Positions 26,292 through 36,317 of a stretch of DNA of 64,000 bases are shown piece by piece. Position 1 is the first letter of the stretch. Every line of letters begins with the position of its first letter. Source of the DNA: Alteromonas sp. V450 (GTDB lineage: Bacteria > Pseudomonadota > Gammaproteobacteria > Enterobacterales > Alteromonadaceae); NCBI RefSeq assembly GCF_001885075.1, contig NZ_MODU01000004.1:2108001-2172000 (forward strand). Direction: 5' to 3'. The notes beneath the pieces were generated by a model, which made no database searches, had not been told where the DNA came from, and saw only the letters and a program-made list of their open reading frames with translations. The position numbers were made by a program, and so were the translations under genes.

Positions 26292-28148
26292 TTAACGAGT
26301 AAATTTATCTTTAAATATAAGCTGTGAAGGCACACCAATATCTAGGATCATATTTTCAACTTCCTCCATCATTGCCGCAGGCCCACACAGATAAAACTCA
26401 GTAGCGAAAGGCTGCACATTTTCACTGAGTTGCGACAGCAATGATTTTTGTACGTAGCCTCGATTACCTTTCCACTGTGGAGAAGGTGCTGATAATGTTG
26501 GTATATAAGTGAAATTGTCATGGCTCTGCTCTAACGCTTCTAACTCACTTTGGTATAACAAGTCTTCTTCCGTTCTAGCACCATAAATCAGTATCATCTC
26601 GTCTTGATGGTTGTGCTTTTTCAATTCTTCGAAAATGATGGCTCTCAAAGGAGCTAAGCCTGAACCTGCCCCAATAAATATACGTCGATGTTTGTTAGTG
26701 CTACCGGGTTGGGACATCGCAAAGAAATCAGAATATGGACCTCTAGCCGTTACTGTTTCTCCCACTTCAAGTGCCCCTAAATACGAAGATCCAATACCCG
26801 CTCTATGACCATCGGCACTGGTTTGCCAACGTATGTTAAACGTTAGTTCATCGGTTTCTTGGTCAAAATTCGCTAAGGAGTAATGACGGCTTGCGCCACT
26901 GTGGGTAAACCTTCCATGAGCATATTCGCTCCAGTATTTTTCAAATGCCTGGGGCATATCATTTGGACGCAAATCATTCATACCTGCTGGTATGTCAAAT
27001 TCCATATACGCACCCGCTTTGTATGTAAGTGGGTTGCCAGACTTAACCTTAAATTTCACTTCCTTGATGAATGGGGTTATGAACTGTGATGCAACGACTA
27101 TTAATTCGTGGGTTTCAATTTTATTACTGGACATAACCTCCACAGAATCAACTTCTGAAATGGTATGCTGACAGCCTAGTCGATAACCTTGAGCCAATTC
27201 TTCTTCAGTTAGCTGTTCTATTTCAGCTGAAGTTGGAGGAAGGTCATTTTCGCTCTTAAAGACACATTTGCCACAGGTTCCACCACCTCCGCAGCTAGAA
27301 GGCAAGTAAACATGCGAGTTAGCTAACCCCTCAAGGATTGAATGATTTTCAGAAGCTGACACATCACAGCTTGTTCCCGCCTCAGCAAACGTCACAGCAA
27401 CTGTTTGATTGCTTTGATGCCACTTCAATTTGAGTAATCCATTCTTGTATAGTTGGACTAACCAAATAACGCCTGTAATTGATAAGAGTAAGGTACAAAT
27501 GGCAAAAACAATTATCCACCAATGATTAAAGCCACCTGAATTTCCGTAGTCCATAAAGTGCAGCTTCATCATTAGGTCTTTAAGTCTGAAATCGTCATTG
27601 GCATGTCGAAGTACTTTACCTGTCGCTGCATCTAGGTAGATGGTTGTATTGTTTTTATCTCGAACGTTAACTTTCCACATCGGATTTTGTTGAGCAACAT
27701 AGTCGTCAAATGGTGGTTGTGAGAGCTCTGGTTTCAACAATTCTCCTGGACCCGAATATGATTGCTGAGCAATGATTAACACCTGTGACGAAGACAGCTT
27801 AAAAGGTTCTCCCGTTACAGCATCGAATAATTCAGAACGGCTTTTCTGGTAACTGTGTTGGCCCGCTTGGTAAACGAAGTGATAGTAGGGGCGTTCCAGA
27901 ATCCATATCAGTTTTACGCTTATCGGCTGAATGTCCTTTGACACGCGACCTACGACAGAAACAGGTTTAAGTTCAAACGCTGATAACTTGTGGTCACTAT
28001 GAGAGTGAACACGATATTCATGTCCACCTGCTTTATGATGATCCATCAAATTGAAATAAACGCCGGTTCCCAACCAAATAAGTAATTGAATTCCCACCAC
28101 TAAAGAAAGCCACTTATGGAGGGTTTTGCTTGATTTAATAAATGACAT
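26292..28148 (-). CDS. PepSY membrane protein fused to 2Fe-2S ferredoxin and NAD(P)H reductase
   Basis: The 618-residue protein has three parts. The first 230 or so residues are a PepSY-type membrane region (LHKWLSLVVGIQLLIWLGTG and a second helix after HWWIIVFAICTLLLSITG). Then comes a plant-type 2Fe-2S ferredoxin (SSCGGGGTCGKC and a later LGCQH). Last is a flavin/NAD(P) reductase with RHYSLANF and IGAGSGLAPLRAI. The layout is like NqrF with a PepSY anchor. It probably carries electrons from NAD(P)H to a periplasmic or membrane copper/iron acceptor. It meets the CusA-PepSY gene at a 1-bp overlap. Confidence 0.82.
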   Translation of the reverse strand: MSFIKSSKTLHKWLSLVVGIQLLIWLGTGVYFNLMDHHKAGGHEYRVHSHSDHKLSAFELKPVSVVGRVSKDIQPISVKLIWILERPYYHFVYQAGQHSYQKSRSELFDAVTGEPFKLSSSQVLIIAQQSYSGPGELLKPELSQPPFDDYVAQQNPMWKVNVRDKNNTTIYLDAATGKVLRHANDDFRLKDLMMKLHFMDYGNSGGFNHWWIIVFAICTLLLSITGVIWLVQLYKNGLLKLKWHQSNQTVAVTFAEAGTSCDVSASENHSILEGLANSHVYLPSSCGGGGTCGKCVFKSENDLPPTSAEIEQLTEEELAQGYRLGCQHTISEVDSVEVMSSNKIETHELIVVASQFITPFIKEVKFKVKSGNPLTYKAGAYMEFDIPAGMNDLRPNDMPQAFEKYWSEYAHGRFTHSGASRHYSLANFDQETDELTFNIRWQTSADGHRAGIGSSYLGALEVGETVTARGPYSDFFAMSQPGSTNKHRRIFIGAGSGLAPLRAIIFEELKKHNHQDEMILIYGARTEEDLLYQSELEALEQSHDNFTYIPTLSAPSPQWKGNRGYVQKSLLSQLSENVQPFATEFYLCGPAAMMEEVENMILDIGVPSQLIFKDKFTR

Positions 28149-31100
28149 TAAACCGCCTCACTTTTATTTGGCGCAGCTACACGGTAGTAAGTCAGGACAG
28201 CACCAGCCAATGCGGCTAAAAGTCCTAGCGACGCAACTAGCAACAAAAACCAGTTTGAGACATTTTCACCGTCGTCATAGTCCATAATGTGAAAACGCCA
28301 CATCCAATCAAATAGTCGCCAAAAGTCATGTCTTTTAGCCACTACAGTTCCTGTATTTTGATTTACATATAACGTAGGCGAAGAAAGCCCTTCAAACTTG
28401 ATCTGCCAAAACGGTAGGTGTCTAGGTGACAATTCCGCCGGCATCTCAGATGCTGAAGTCATTATAGTTAATGCTTCAATCTGCCCCGAACCGGCATAGT
28501 GGTAGTTGCCGATTTTTCTGGCCATGGTTTCGTCAATCTGAGGTATAACGTCACCAGTATTTGCGTCTACCGCGACTTTGCCTTCACCCCCATTGGTAAA
28601 ACGATACACTTGCTTATCCAAAAGCTTACCTAGAGAGATATCTTTAGCCTCTGGAAAATTCTCGATTAAAGAAGCTGTAGTGAAGTTAACCTCGTTCAGC
28701 TCAAGTGTTTGATTTTGATTCTTTACTAAGGTTTCGCCATGTATATGGTGAATATCCATGCTCACCATATATAAACCTGTAATAGACCAGAACAGGAACT
28801 GCACGCCAATAAACGCCATGATCCATTTGTGATATTTACGGCTGGATTTCAACAAGTTGAACGGCGGTTTTGTTGGCTGTTGAACTGTTCTAACACGCCA
28901 CAGATAGTAAATTGCAGGTAGTACGATTAAGGTTAAAATCACAGCGCTAGCCATGCCTCCAACCATAGGTGCAGCTATACGACTCATGACTTCTGAGCCG
29001 GTGCCTGTTCCATAGAGAATAGGCATTAATCCAATTATAATGGTCGCCACTGTCATCATTACTGGACGGATACGCATACCTGCGCCTTCCATAATCGCTT
29101 GCGCTAATTTTTGCTTGGTGAATGGTGTATTAGCTTGTTCACATTCTTCTTTTGCGCTCTGGTATGCTTGATTGAGGTATACAAGCATGATTACCCCAAT
29201 TTCCACAGCCACCCCAGCTAGTGCAATAAACCCAACACCCACTGCCACTGAGAAATTAAAACCTTCTAAATACATCAACCATAGGCCTCCAATCATGGCC
29301 ATAGGCAAGGTAGCAATAATAATCGCTACTTCACTAAATGATCGGAAATTTAGATAAAGCAGAATGACAATAATTGCAAAGGTTAGTGGCAATACGTATG
29401 TAAGTTTCTCTTTAGCACGTTCCATGTACTCATATTGACCAGCCCATGTAATCGAATAACCAGCTGGAAGCTCTAGATTATTGGCCAAATAAGATTTTGC
29501 ATTTTCTACATAAGTACCAACATCTACGCCATCAATGTCGATAAACGTCCAGCCATTAATTCGAGCATTCTCACTCTTAATCCCTGGAGGCCCGTTTTCA
29601 ACTCTAATGTCTGCAACATCACCTAATGCTATTCGTTGACCATTAGGCGTAACAACTGGCAACCTCGCAAGCTGCTCTGGAGAATCACGATAATCCTGAG
29701 GATAACGCAAATTGACGGGGTATCTCTCTTGTCCTTCAACGGTTTGGGTAACATTCATTCCGCCTATCGCTGTAGATACAACTTGTTGAACATCTTCAAT
29801 ATTAAGACCAAAGCGACTCGCTTTATCGCGAGATATATCAACTTTAATATATCGACCTCCGGCAACGCGCTCAGAGTACACAGAGGCTGTACCTGCAACC
29901 TGCGGCAGCAGTTGTTCTATTTGCTGGCCAATCTCCTGAATAGTATCCAAATCAGGACCTGCAACTTTGATCCCTACAGGCGTCTTAATCCCAGTAGCAA
30001 GCATGTCGATACGTGTTTTGATTGGCATTACCCACGCATTGGTTAAGCCCGGAAATTTAACTAACTTATCAAACTCAGCTTTCAATGAGTCGGTTGTCAC
30101 ACCTTCACGCCACTGATCTTTTGGCTTAAGTTGTATAAAGGTTTCAATCATGGTTAATGGTGCAGGATCTGTTGCTGTTTCAGCTCGGCCAACCTTACCA
30201 AATACGTTTTCAACTTCAGGTACCGTGCGAATAAGCTTATCCGTTTGCTGTAACAACTCCCTTGCTTTACCTATTGAAATACCAGGATATGTGGTAGGCA
30301 TATACATTAAATCGCCTTCATCCAACGGAGGGATGAACTCACTACCGATTTTATCAACAGGCCAAAAGCCAACAATTGTCACTAAAATGGCTGCGACAAT
30401 AGTCGCTTTCGGGAACTTCATCACCAATCTTAAAACCGGCATATACATGGCAATAAGCAACCTGTTTAACGGATTTTTCTTTTCAGAGACTATTTTCCCT
30501 CGGATAAAGTAACCCATTAAGACCGGCACTAATGTAATTGCAAGACCCGCTGATGCTGCCATTGCGTAAGTTTTTGTATAAGCGAGCGGTGAAAACATTC
30601 TGCCTTCTTGGGCTTCCAAGATAAACACAGGCAAGAATGAGACGGTAATAATGAGCAAACTGAAAAACAGTGCAGGACCAACTTCACTTGCCGCTTTAGC
30701 AACGATTTGCCATCTGTTTTCATCTGTCAGAGGTATTCCCTTTTTATTGAGAGCTTCCATGTGCTTGTGCATATTCTCAATCATGACTATGGCACCATCT
30801 GTCATAGCACCAATTGCAATAGCAATACCGCCAAGAGACATGATGTTTGCATTAATCCCTTGCATATACATGATGATGAAAGACACCAAGATGCCTAACG
30901 GCAGCGTGATTACGGCGACAATTGAAGAACGAAGATGAAACAAAAATGCTGCACAAACTAAGGCTACAACGACTAACTCTTCGAGTAACTTTTTCCAAAG
31001 GTTGTCTACAGCGTTGTTTATCAATTTAGATCTATCGTAAACAGGGACAACTTCGACGCCTTCAGGCAGTGAAGATTTAAGTGATGCAAGTTTCTCTTTT

Positions 31101-32011
31101 ACACCATTGATAGTTTGCTGCGCATTTTCACCAAAGCGCATGACTACAACACCACCAACAACTTCACCCTCACCATTAAGTTCGGCTATCCCTCGACGCA
31201 TTTGAGGGCCTAGATTGACGTTTGCGACATCTCCTATACGAAGGGGTGTGCCTTGCTCGTTAATACCTAATGGTATTTTTTCGATGTCTTGTACAGATTG
31301 GATATAACCTGTCGCAGTAACCATATACTCGGCTTCTGCCATTTCGACAACTGATGCACCAGTTTCCTTATTACCTCGTTTAAGCGCCATTTGGATATGA
31401 CTTAACGGTACGTTGTAGGCTCTCAGTTTGTCAGGATCAACCTGAACTTGGTATTGCTTAACCATTCCGCCCACTGCGGCGACTTCAGACACACCTGGGA
31501 CAGTTTGGAGTTCATATTTTAGAAACCAATCCTGAATACTTCTTAGTTGGCTTAAATCGTGATTACCAGACTTATCCGTTAAAGCATAAATGTATACCCA
31601 ACCCACACCTGTTGCGTCAGGTCCCAATTGCGGTTTGGCCGAGTCAGGTAAACTAGAGGCTACTTGGCTTAAGTATTCAAGAACGCGGCTTCTTGCCCAA
31701 TACAAGTCGGTGTCATCATCAAATATGATGTAAACATATGAATCACCGAAAAACGAGTAACCTCGAACGGTTTGAGCACCTGGAACCGATAACATGGCTG
31801 TTGTTAGCGGGAATGTAACCTGATCCTGAACAACCTGTGGTGCTTGACCCGGATAGCTAGTTTTAATGATCACCTGCACATCCGATAGATCAGGGATCGC
31901 ATCAACAGGCGTATTCTTTAATGAAAATAGTCCACCGAAGGCAATGATTAACGTTATGAGTACAACGAAAAATCGATTGCCTACAGACCATCTAATAATT
32001 GATTCAATCAT
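28148..32011 (-). CDS. cusA: CusA-type Cu/Ag RND pump with C-terminal PepSY fusion
   Basis: The first 1,040 or so residues are a complete RND pump of the monovalent-metal type: helix 4 has AIGAMTDGAIVMIEN. The three methionines used as a copper relay in CusA are present (LMYMPTTYPG, APLTMIET, RIDMLATGIK). A further 240 residues then form a PepSY-type membrane unit (SRKYHKWIMAFIGVQFLFWS near the start, HIMDYDDGENVSNWFLLL near the end). The usual CusA stops at about 1,050. The frame is continuous through the junction, so this is a fusion. The PepSY part resembles the N-terminal region of the neighbouring reductase and may couple copper redox state to efflux. Confidence 0.9.
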   Translation of the reverse strand: MIESIIRWSVGNRFFVVLITLIIAFGGLFSLKNTPVDAIPDLSDVQVIIKTSYPGQAPQVVQDQVTFPLTTAMLSVPGAQTVRGYSFFGDSYVYIIFDDDTDLYWARSRVLEYLSQVASSLPDSAKPQLGPDATGVGWVYIYALTDKSGNHDLSQLRSIQDWFLKYELQTVPGVSEVAAVGGMVKQYQVQVDPDKLRAYNVPLSHIQMALKRGNKETGASVVEMAEAEYMVTATGYIQSVQDIEKIPLGINEQGTPLRIGDVANVNLGPQMRRGIAELNGEGEVVGGVVVMRFGENAQQTINGVKEKLASLKSSLPEGVEVVPVYDRSKLINNAVDNLWKKLLEELVVVALVCAAFLFHLRSSIVAVITLPLGILVSFIIMYMQGINANIMSLGGIAIAIGAMTDGAIVMIENMHKHMEALNKKGIPLTDENRWQIVAKAASEVGPALFFSLLIITVSFLPVFILEAQEGRMFSPLAYTKTYAMAASAGLAITLVPVLMGYFIRGKIVSEKKNPLNRLLIAMYMPVLRLVMKFPKATIVAAILVTIVGFWPVDKIGSEFIPPLDEGDLMYMPTTYPGISIGKARELLQQTDKLIRTVPEVENVFGKVGRAETATDPAPLTMIETFIQLKPKDQWREGVTTDSLKAEFDKLVKFPGLTNAWVMPIKTRIDMLATGIKTPVGIKVAGPDLDTIQEIGQQIEQLLPQVAGTASVYSERVAGGRYIKVDISRDKASRFGLNIEDVQQVVSTAIGGMNVTQTVEGQERYPVNLRYPQDYRDSPEQLARLPVVTPNGQRIALGDVADIRVENGPPGIKSENARINGWTFIDIDGVDVGTYVENAKSYLANNLELPAGYSITWAGQYEYMERAKEKLTYVLPLTFAIIVILLYLNFRSFSEVAIIIATLPMAMIGGLWLMYLEGFNFSVAVGVGFIALAGVAVEIGVIMLVYLNQAYQSAKEECEQANTPFTKQKLAQAIMEGAGMRIRPVMMTVATIIIGLMPILYGTGTGSEVMSRIAAPMVGGMASAVILTLIVLPAIYYLWRVRTVQQPTKPPFNLLKSSRKYHKWIMAFIGVQFLFWSITGLYMVSMDIHHIHGETLVKNQNQTLELNEVNFTTASLIENFPEAKDISLGKLLDKQVYRFTNGGEGKVAVDANTGDVIPQIDETMARKIGNYHYAGSGQIEALTIMTSASEMPAELSPRHLPFWQIKFEGLSSPTLYVNQNTGTVVAKRHDFWRLFDWMWRFHIMDYDDGENVSNWFLLLVASLGLLAALAGAVLTYYRVAAPNKSEAV

Positions 32012-32025
32012 TACTGGTCTCCGTA

Positions 32026-33777
32026 TTAATGGTGCGAGTGATCAACAGCAGAGCTGTTTTGTTCATTCGAATGTGGCATAGCTGCATTACGAGAAATCTC
32101 TGTAATGACAAAGTCATCTCTAATTTCAAATGTAAAGCCAATTTCATCGCCAACATTAACGCTAGAAAGGTCAAGGTCATCTGCCAATACAAAGTCCATT
32201 GTTGCAGCAGGTCTGTCCCACTTTTCAATCGGGCCTCGACTAATGTTTAGCGTGCGAGATGTGGGTTCGATAGAGTTTATTGTTCCAGTTACTGTTGCTG
32301 ATGAAACTTCTGGCTGTGACATGATATGAATACCCGTAACTTCATAGCCTCCGTCTTCTGTTTTTGACACTTCGAAATGCAACGTTTGGCCTGCTTTTAA
32401 TGAATCGATATCAACACTATCAGCTACATTGAAATCCATCGTCATTTCTGGCCAATCCCAAGCCTCAGCTGGACCATGAGTAATGGTGGCCATTCTATGT
32501 CCTGCCATAACACTATTTATTTCTCCTTCCATCCAAACTGATTCAGGAACTTCTTCGTGTGTCATTCTTTTAAAGTCAGAGCTTTTGCTAGACTCTGAAT
32601 CAATTAGGAATTGAGCAGATGTGACAACAACATCGTCTTCATTTAAACCTTCCAGAATCTCGATGTTTTCTTGATCAACCCGCCCAATCGAAACTTCGAT
32701 AGATTTAAATTGCCCATCCCCTAGAGCGAGTACTACGCGGTCTTGTTTACCCGTTCTTATAACCGCTTCCTTAGGCACCAAAACTGCGTTTTCGCCTTGA
32801 TTAGCATGAATAGATACTTGCGCAAACATATTGGGTTTTAATTGATGCTCCGGGTTATCAAATTTCAATCTCACTCGAAGCGTTCTTGTTTTACTGTTTA
32901 AGGTTGGATAGACATAATCAACAATGCCTGCCCATTCTTGACCAGGCAGATAGTCAAGTGTCATTGAAACAGGCAACCCTTCTTTGATTATTGCTGCGTC
33001 TCGCTCGAAGACTTCAGCTTCAACCCAAACTTGTTCCAATTTACCAATACTTAATAATGTATTTCCTGGCTTGACGAAAAATCCTTCACGGATTTTTAAT
33101 CCATCTACTACGCCTGATTGAGGTGAGTAGAAAGTGATGCTTTGTTGAACTTTACGATCTCGCGATAACTGTTCAATAAAATCGTTAGATAATTGCAGTG
33201 CCTTAAGGCGATCTTTAGCAGCAGAAATCAACGACTTATTGTTACGATTTAACGCAATTAGCAGCTCCTCTTGCGCATTAACGAGCTGAGGAGAGTAAAG
33301 CGTATATAAGGGCTGACCTTTCTCTACTGGGTTACCAGCTGCTTTAACAAATAGTTTTTCAATCCAACCATCAACTCGAGGATGAATATGTACGAGTTGA
33401 TCTTCATCATATTGAACGTAGCCCACCGTGTTGATTTCTGAGTGCATTGTTTTCAACTCAACTGGTGACGTCCTAACCCCAAGGTTATTGACGACATGAG
33501 GAGAGATAGTAACTGCTCCCGGACCAAAGTCGTCATTCGCAGAGTCTTCCTCATATACCGGAATCAAATCCATCCCCATCGGCGATTTGCCCGGCTGATC
33601 TCTTCGATAGTTAGAGTCCATTGGTGCTACCCAATACAAAGGTTTCTTCTCACCAGACTCTTCACCTTGCTCAGATGAGGTGGGCGAACCTTGGAACATA
33701 TTCAATGCGCCAGCACCTAAAATAGCGCCAATTATGGCTGCGGCAATTAATTTAATTTGAGGTTTATTGTTCGACAT
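32026..33777 (-). CDS. cusB: CusB-type periplasmic adaptor with metal-binding and two CusF-like domains
   Basis: The 583-residue adaptor is much longer than classical CusB (about 400). After an N-terminal membrane anchor comes a heavy-metal-binding motif (YWVAPMDSNYRRDQPGKSPM with GMDLIPVYE). The adaptor body follows, with lipoyl halves and GLNEDDVVVTSAQFLIDS. Two tandem CusF-like copper domains follow (EAWDWPEMTMDF and EKWDRPAATMDF). The first keeps the Trp and Met ligands; the second has Ala instead of the first Met and may bind weakly. A His-rich tail ends it. The CusF metallochaperone is thus built into the adaptor. Confidence 0.88.
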   Translation of the reverse strand: MSNNKPQIKLIAAAIIGAILGAGALNMFQGSPTSSEQGEESGEKKPLYWVAPMDSNYRRDQPGKSPMGMDLIPVYEEDSANDDFGPGAVTISPHVVNNLGVRTSPVELKTMHSEINTVGYVQYDEDQLVHIHPRVDGWIEKLFVKAAGNPVEKGQPLYTLYSPQLVNAQEELLIALNRNNKSLISAAKDRLKALQLSNDFIEQLSRDRKVQQSITFYSPQSGVVDGLKIREGFFVKPGNTLLSIGKLEQVWVEAEVFERDAAIIKEGLPVSMTLDYLPGQEWAGIVDYVYPTLNSKTRTLRVRLKFDNPEHQLKPNMFAQVSIHANQGENAVLVPKEAVIRTGKQDRVVLALGDGQFKSIEVSIGRVDQENIEILEGLNEDDVVVTSAQFLIDSESSKSSDFKRMTHEEVPESVWMEGEINSVMAGHRMATITHGPAEAWDWPEMTMDFNVADSVDIDSLKAGQTLHFEVSKTEDGGYEVTGIHIMSQPEVSSATVTGTINSIEPTSRTLNISRGPIEKWDRPAATMDFVLADDLDLSSVNVGDEIGFTFEIRDDFVITEISRNAAMPHSNEQNSSAVDHSHH

Positions 33778-35192
33778 TATTTATCTCCAAATTTCGCATT
33801 TGAGCCATTTTTAAACCCGTCACCAACCTGATGTGAGGGTACTGCTGCGAAAAAGTAGTTGATTCGTGCAACGGTTTTTAACGTTTCTACATCAATTTTT
33901 AATGCAGCTATTCTGGCGTTCAATTCAGCAATTCTGGCCCTAACCACTTCAGCAAAATCACCATCATCGTTGGTATAAGCAGTTAAGGAAGCCTCTGCTT
34001 GTTCATGCATTTGCTTCAATAAGTTATCTTTATAGAGTGACTGACGTTCCGACAAACGATTAAGCTGCCTTAGCTCTTTTTCAACGGCACTGATCATTTG
34101 CTTTGTCAGCAATAACTTCTCTGTTTTAACTGCTTCTGACTCTGCAATCGATGCTGCAACTTGTTTATCTTGTCGGTTCTCTGTGAAAAGTGGTAAATCG
34201 AATGAAACACCTACAGAAAATAAGTCGGCTCGCTCATCACCCGAAGGCATATCGTCTCTATATCCATAACTTGCATTAACGCCCCATTGAGGTTTGTATT
34301 GCTGTTTCGCAAGTTCAATCCCTTTTTCTGAAACCTTTCTCTTTATATCTATTGCTAATATTGCAGGGTGGTCTGAAAACTCGATCGCAAGCTTATTTCT
34401 CGAGTATCCTGTTGATTTCAACAGAGACGGGTTCTCTAGCCTTATTGTCGGGAGCTGCTCTGATACCCCAAATGCATTAGGTTGCGAATCAAAATCAAAT
34501 ACGTCATCTAAATTGCTGCTGTCATATACGTGCAACCATTCATTCAATAGAGCAATTGTCGTTTCAAGCTTTTGCTTTTGAGCTGTAAGTCTGTCTTCCA
34601 ACTGAACAATTTCAAGCTGTGCTCTAATGACATCTTGCTGCCTTGTTTTACCTACGGCGTTCGAATAACTAGCCCTTGCTACTTCGGCCATTTGTTCAAA
34701 AAGAGTCCAATCCGACTCAATAAGCGCGATAGTTTGTTGCGCTTGATAAGCATCTAACCAAAGCTCAGATACTTTAGTTTTTAATTTTGCTTTTCGGTCT
34801 TCACGCATTAAAGGGAACTTAGAAGCTTCTATTTTTAATTGTTTTTCTTTTATCTCTAAGCTGTCTCCGCGGGGGAACATTTGAGATACACCAACTTTAA
34901 ACTGCGTCATACCCTCTTGGTCAAAATCCCATGAATCAGTAGGTAAATTCATCATGCTTATTGAAACCTTGGGATCTGGTAGAGAGCTTGTTGCGACACT
35001 TCGATTTTCCACAGCCGACTGTTTTAGCTTACTACCATGCAGCCAAGGATCATTTTGCTCTGCAAGAGCAAGTGCTTGCTCGAGTGATATCGTCTTTTGT
35101 GCATGAGCAGAGAAGACTGACGTGCCTAACATTAAGCTTAAAGCCAATGTTGAAATAGTCGACATCTTGCCGGTTGAGGTGAAAGTCTTCAT
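33777..35192 (-). CDS. cusC: Outer-membrane channel of the Cu/Ag pump, CusC/TolC-like
   Basis: A 471-residue protein with a signal peptide (cut near SAHA) and TolC-type helical repeats: ISLEQALALAEQNDPWL near residue 35 and a coiled C-terminal half (ARIAELNARIAALKIDVETL). It shares a base with the genes on each side, consistent with strict co-translation with cusB and the DUF411 gene. Confidence 0.85.
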   Translation of the reverse strand: MKTFTSTGKMSTISTLALSLMLGTSVFSAHAQKTISLEQALALAEQNDPWLHGSKLKQSAVENRSVATSSLPDPKVSISMMNLPTDSWDFDQEGMTQFKVGVSQMFPRGDSLEIKEKQLKIEASKFPLMREDRKAKLKTKVSELWLDAYQAQQTIALIESDWTLFEQMAEVARASYSNAVGKTRQQDVIRAQLEIVQLEDRLTAQKQKLETTIALLNEWLHVYDSSNLDDVFDFDSQPNAFGVSEQLPTIRLENPSLLKSTGYSRNKLAIEFSDHPAILAIDIKRKVSEKGIELAKQQYKPQWGVNASYGYRDDMPSGDERADLFSVGVSFDLPLFTENRQDKQVAASIAESEAVKTEKLLLTKQMISAVEKELRQLNRLSERQSLYKDNLLKQMHEQAEASLTAYTNDDGDFAEVVRARIAELNARIAALKIDVETLKTVARINYFFAAVPSHQVGDGFKNGSNAKFGDK

Positions 35193-35674
35193 TAGAATTG
35201 TTCCTCGTAAGTATTAACTTCTGCGTAAACCTTACTAGAACCATCTTTAAGAAGGATAAGGATCTTGTAAGGCATAAAGCGATCGTCCACTTCCATTCCG
35301 GGTGAGCCCACAGGCATGGCAGGTACAGATAGACCTATAGCATTTGGATGTTCTTCAGTTAGGAATTTTTTGATAAATTTAGCAGGAACGTGGCCTTCAA
35401 AGGCAAAGCCACCTCGACTCACGGCAGTATGGCAAGAGCGATAGTTTGGCTTGATACCATATTTATTCTTGATAGAACTTATACTGCGGTAGTCTTTTGA
35501 ATGGGCAACAATACCCTCATCTTCAATATGACGTATCCACTTTTTACAACAACCACAGGTTGGGGTTTTATAAACCAATAGTTCGAATAATTTTTCGTCT
35601 TGTCGTTTCTCTTCAGCTTGCGCAAAAAGAGGTAAAAGCATTGCAAACAATGCTATGTTAAAAAATCTAATCAT
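35192..35674 (-). CDS. DUF411 protein (CopG-like)
   Basis: The protein has about 160 residues with a signal peptide (cut after AQA) and a thioredoxin-like fold with PTCGCCKKW and a later RSCHTA. The Cys cluster and His are the copper-binding set known from V. cholerae CopG, also a DUF411 protein. The ATG at 35,674 is preferred because the signal peptide begins there. Its place at the head of the cus genes supports a periplasmic copper-handling role. Confidence 0.85.
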   Translation of the reverse strand: MIRFFNIALFAMLLPLFAQAEEKRQDEKLFELLVYKTPTCGCCKKWIRHIEDEGIVAHSKDYRSISSIKNKYGIKPNYRSCHTAVSRGGFAFEGHVPAKFIKKFLTEEHPNAIGLSVPAMPVGSPGMEVDDRFMPYKILILLKDGSSKVYAEVNTYEEQF

Positions 35675-35808
35675 TTTTGCCCCCAGATTACTCTGGATTA
35701 TTTCAAACAAAACTTCGTAAAGAGTGTTCGTTTGAGGTTTAACGTTTTATATAGAGAGTGTGCGAGAAAGGACGCTTTAACAAATAAAGCAGACGCACTT
35801 ATCCTGTG

Positions 35809-36201
35809 TTAGGCAAAAATCGGTGGACGATATAGAGAAGTGGGGATTGACTTAGTTTGGTTAAGTGGCTGGAAAGATACACCTTCGCTTAAACGAGCCA
35901 AATATGCAGTTTTGGGCTCAGAGCCCACAATGCTAATACTCATACACGCACTGGCTGGACATACGCAATCTGAACCACAACATTCTTCATGGTTTTGTTG
36001 GCCACTTTGGTCAACAGAAGAATGATTCATCGAGGCATGATCCATACTTGAATGGTCCATAGAATCATGGCTCATATTCATATGAGACTCGTGTGAGCCA
36101 TCAGACATTTCGCAAGACATAGAAGAATACGCCAATGCCTGCCCGATAAAGGCAATCAGCATAGCCGCAACTACTAAAACTTTTGAAAGTGGCTTTAACA
36201 T
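35809..36201 (-). CDS. Secreted Met/His-rich copper-binding protein
   Basis: A 130-residue protein with a signal peptide (cut near ALA) and a repetitive Met/His/Ser segment (about residues 40-65, units such as SMDHSSMDHASMNHSS). A CCGSDCVCPASAC cluster and a C-terminal RPP follow. It is low-complexity and well suited to soaking up Cu(I) or Ag(I). Its plan matches that of the His-rich protein at 4,339-4,716. A 134-bp gap separates it from the DUF411 gene, so it may be expressed separately. Confidence 0.7.
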   Translation of the reverse strand: MLKPLSKVLVVAAMLIAFIGQALAYSSMSCEMSDGSHESHMNMSHDSMDHSSMDHASMNHSSVDQSGQQNHEECCGSDCVCPASACMSISIVGSEPKTAYLARLSEGVSFQPLNQTKSIPTSLYRPPIFA

Positions 36202-36317
36202 ATAAATCTCAATTAGAAATACTTCTACAGATTATTTCATTTGGATAAAAAAGTAAATGATGGAATTAAGTAGAGTAAAGTTCACATGCTTATGCTCGAT
36301 GAAAAAGCCTGCATTCC

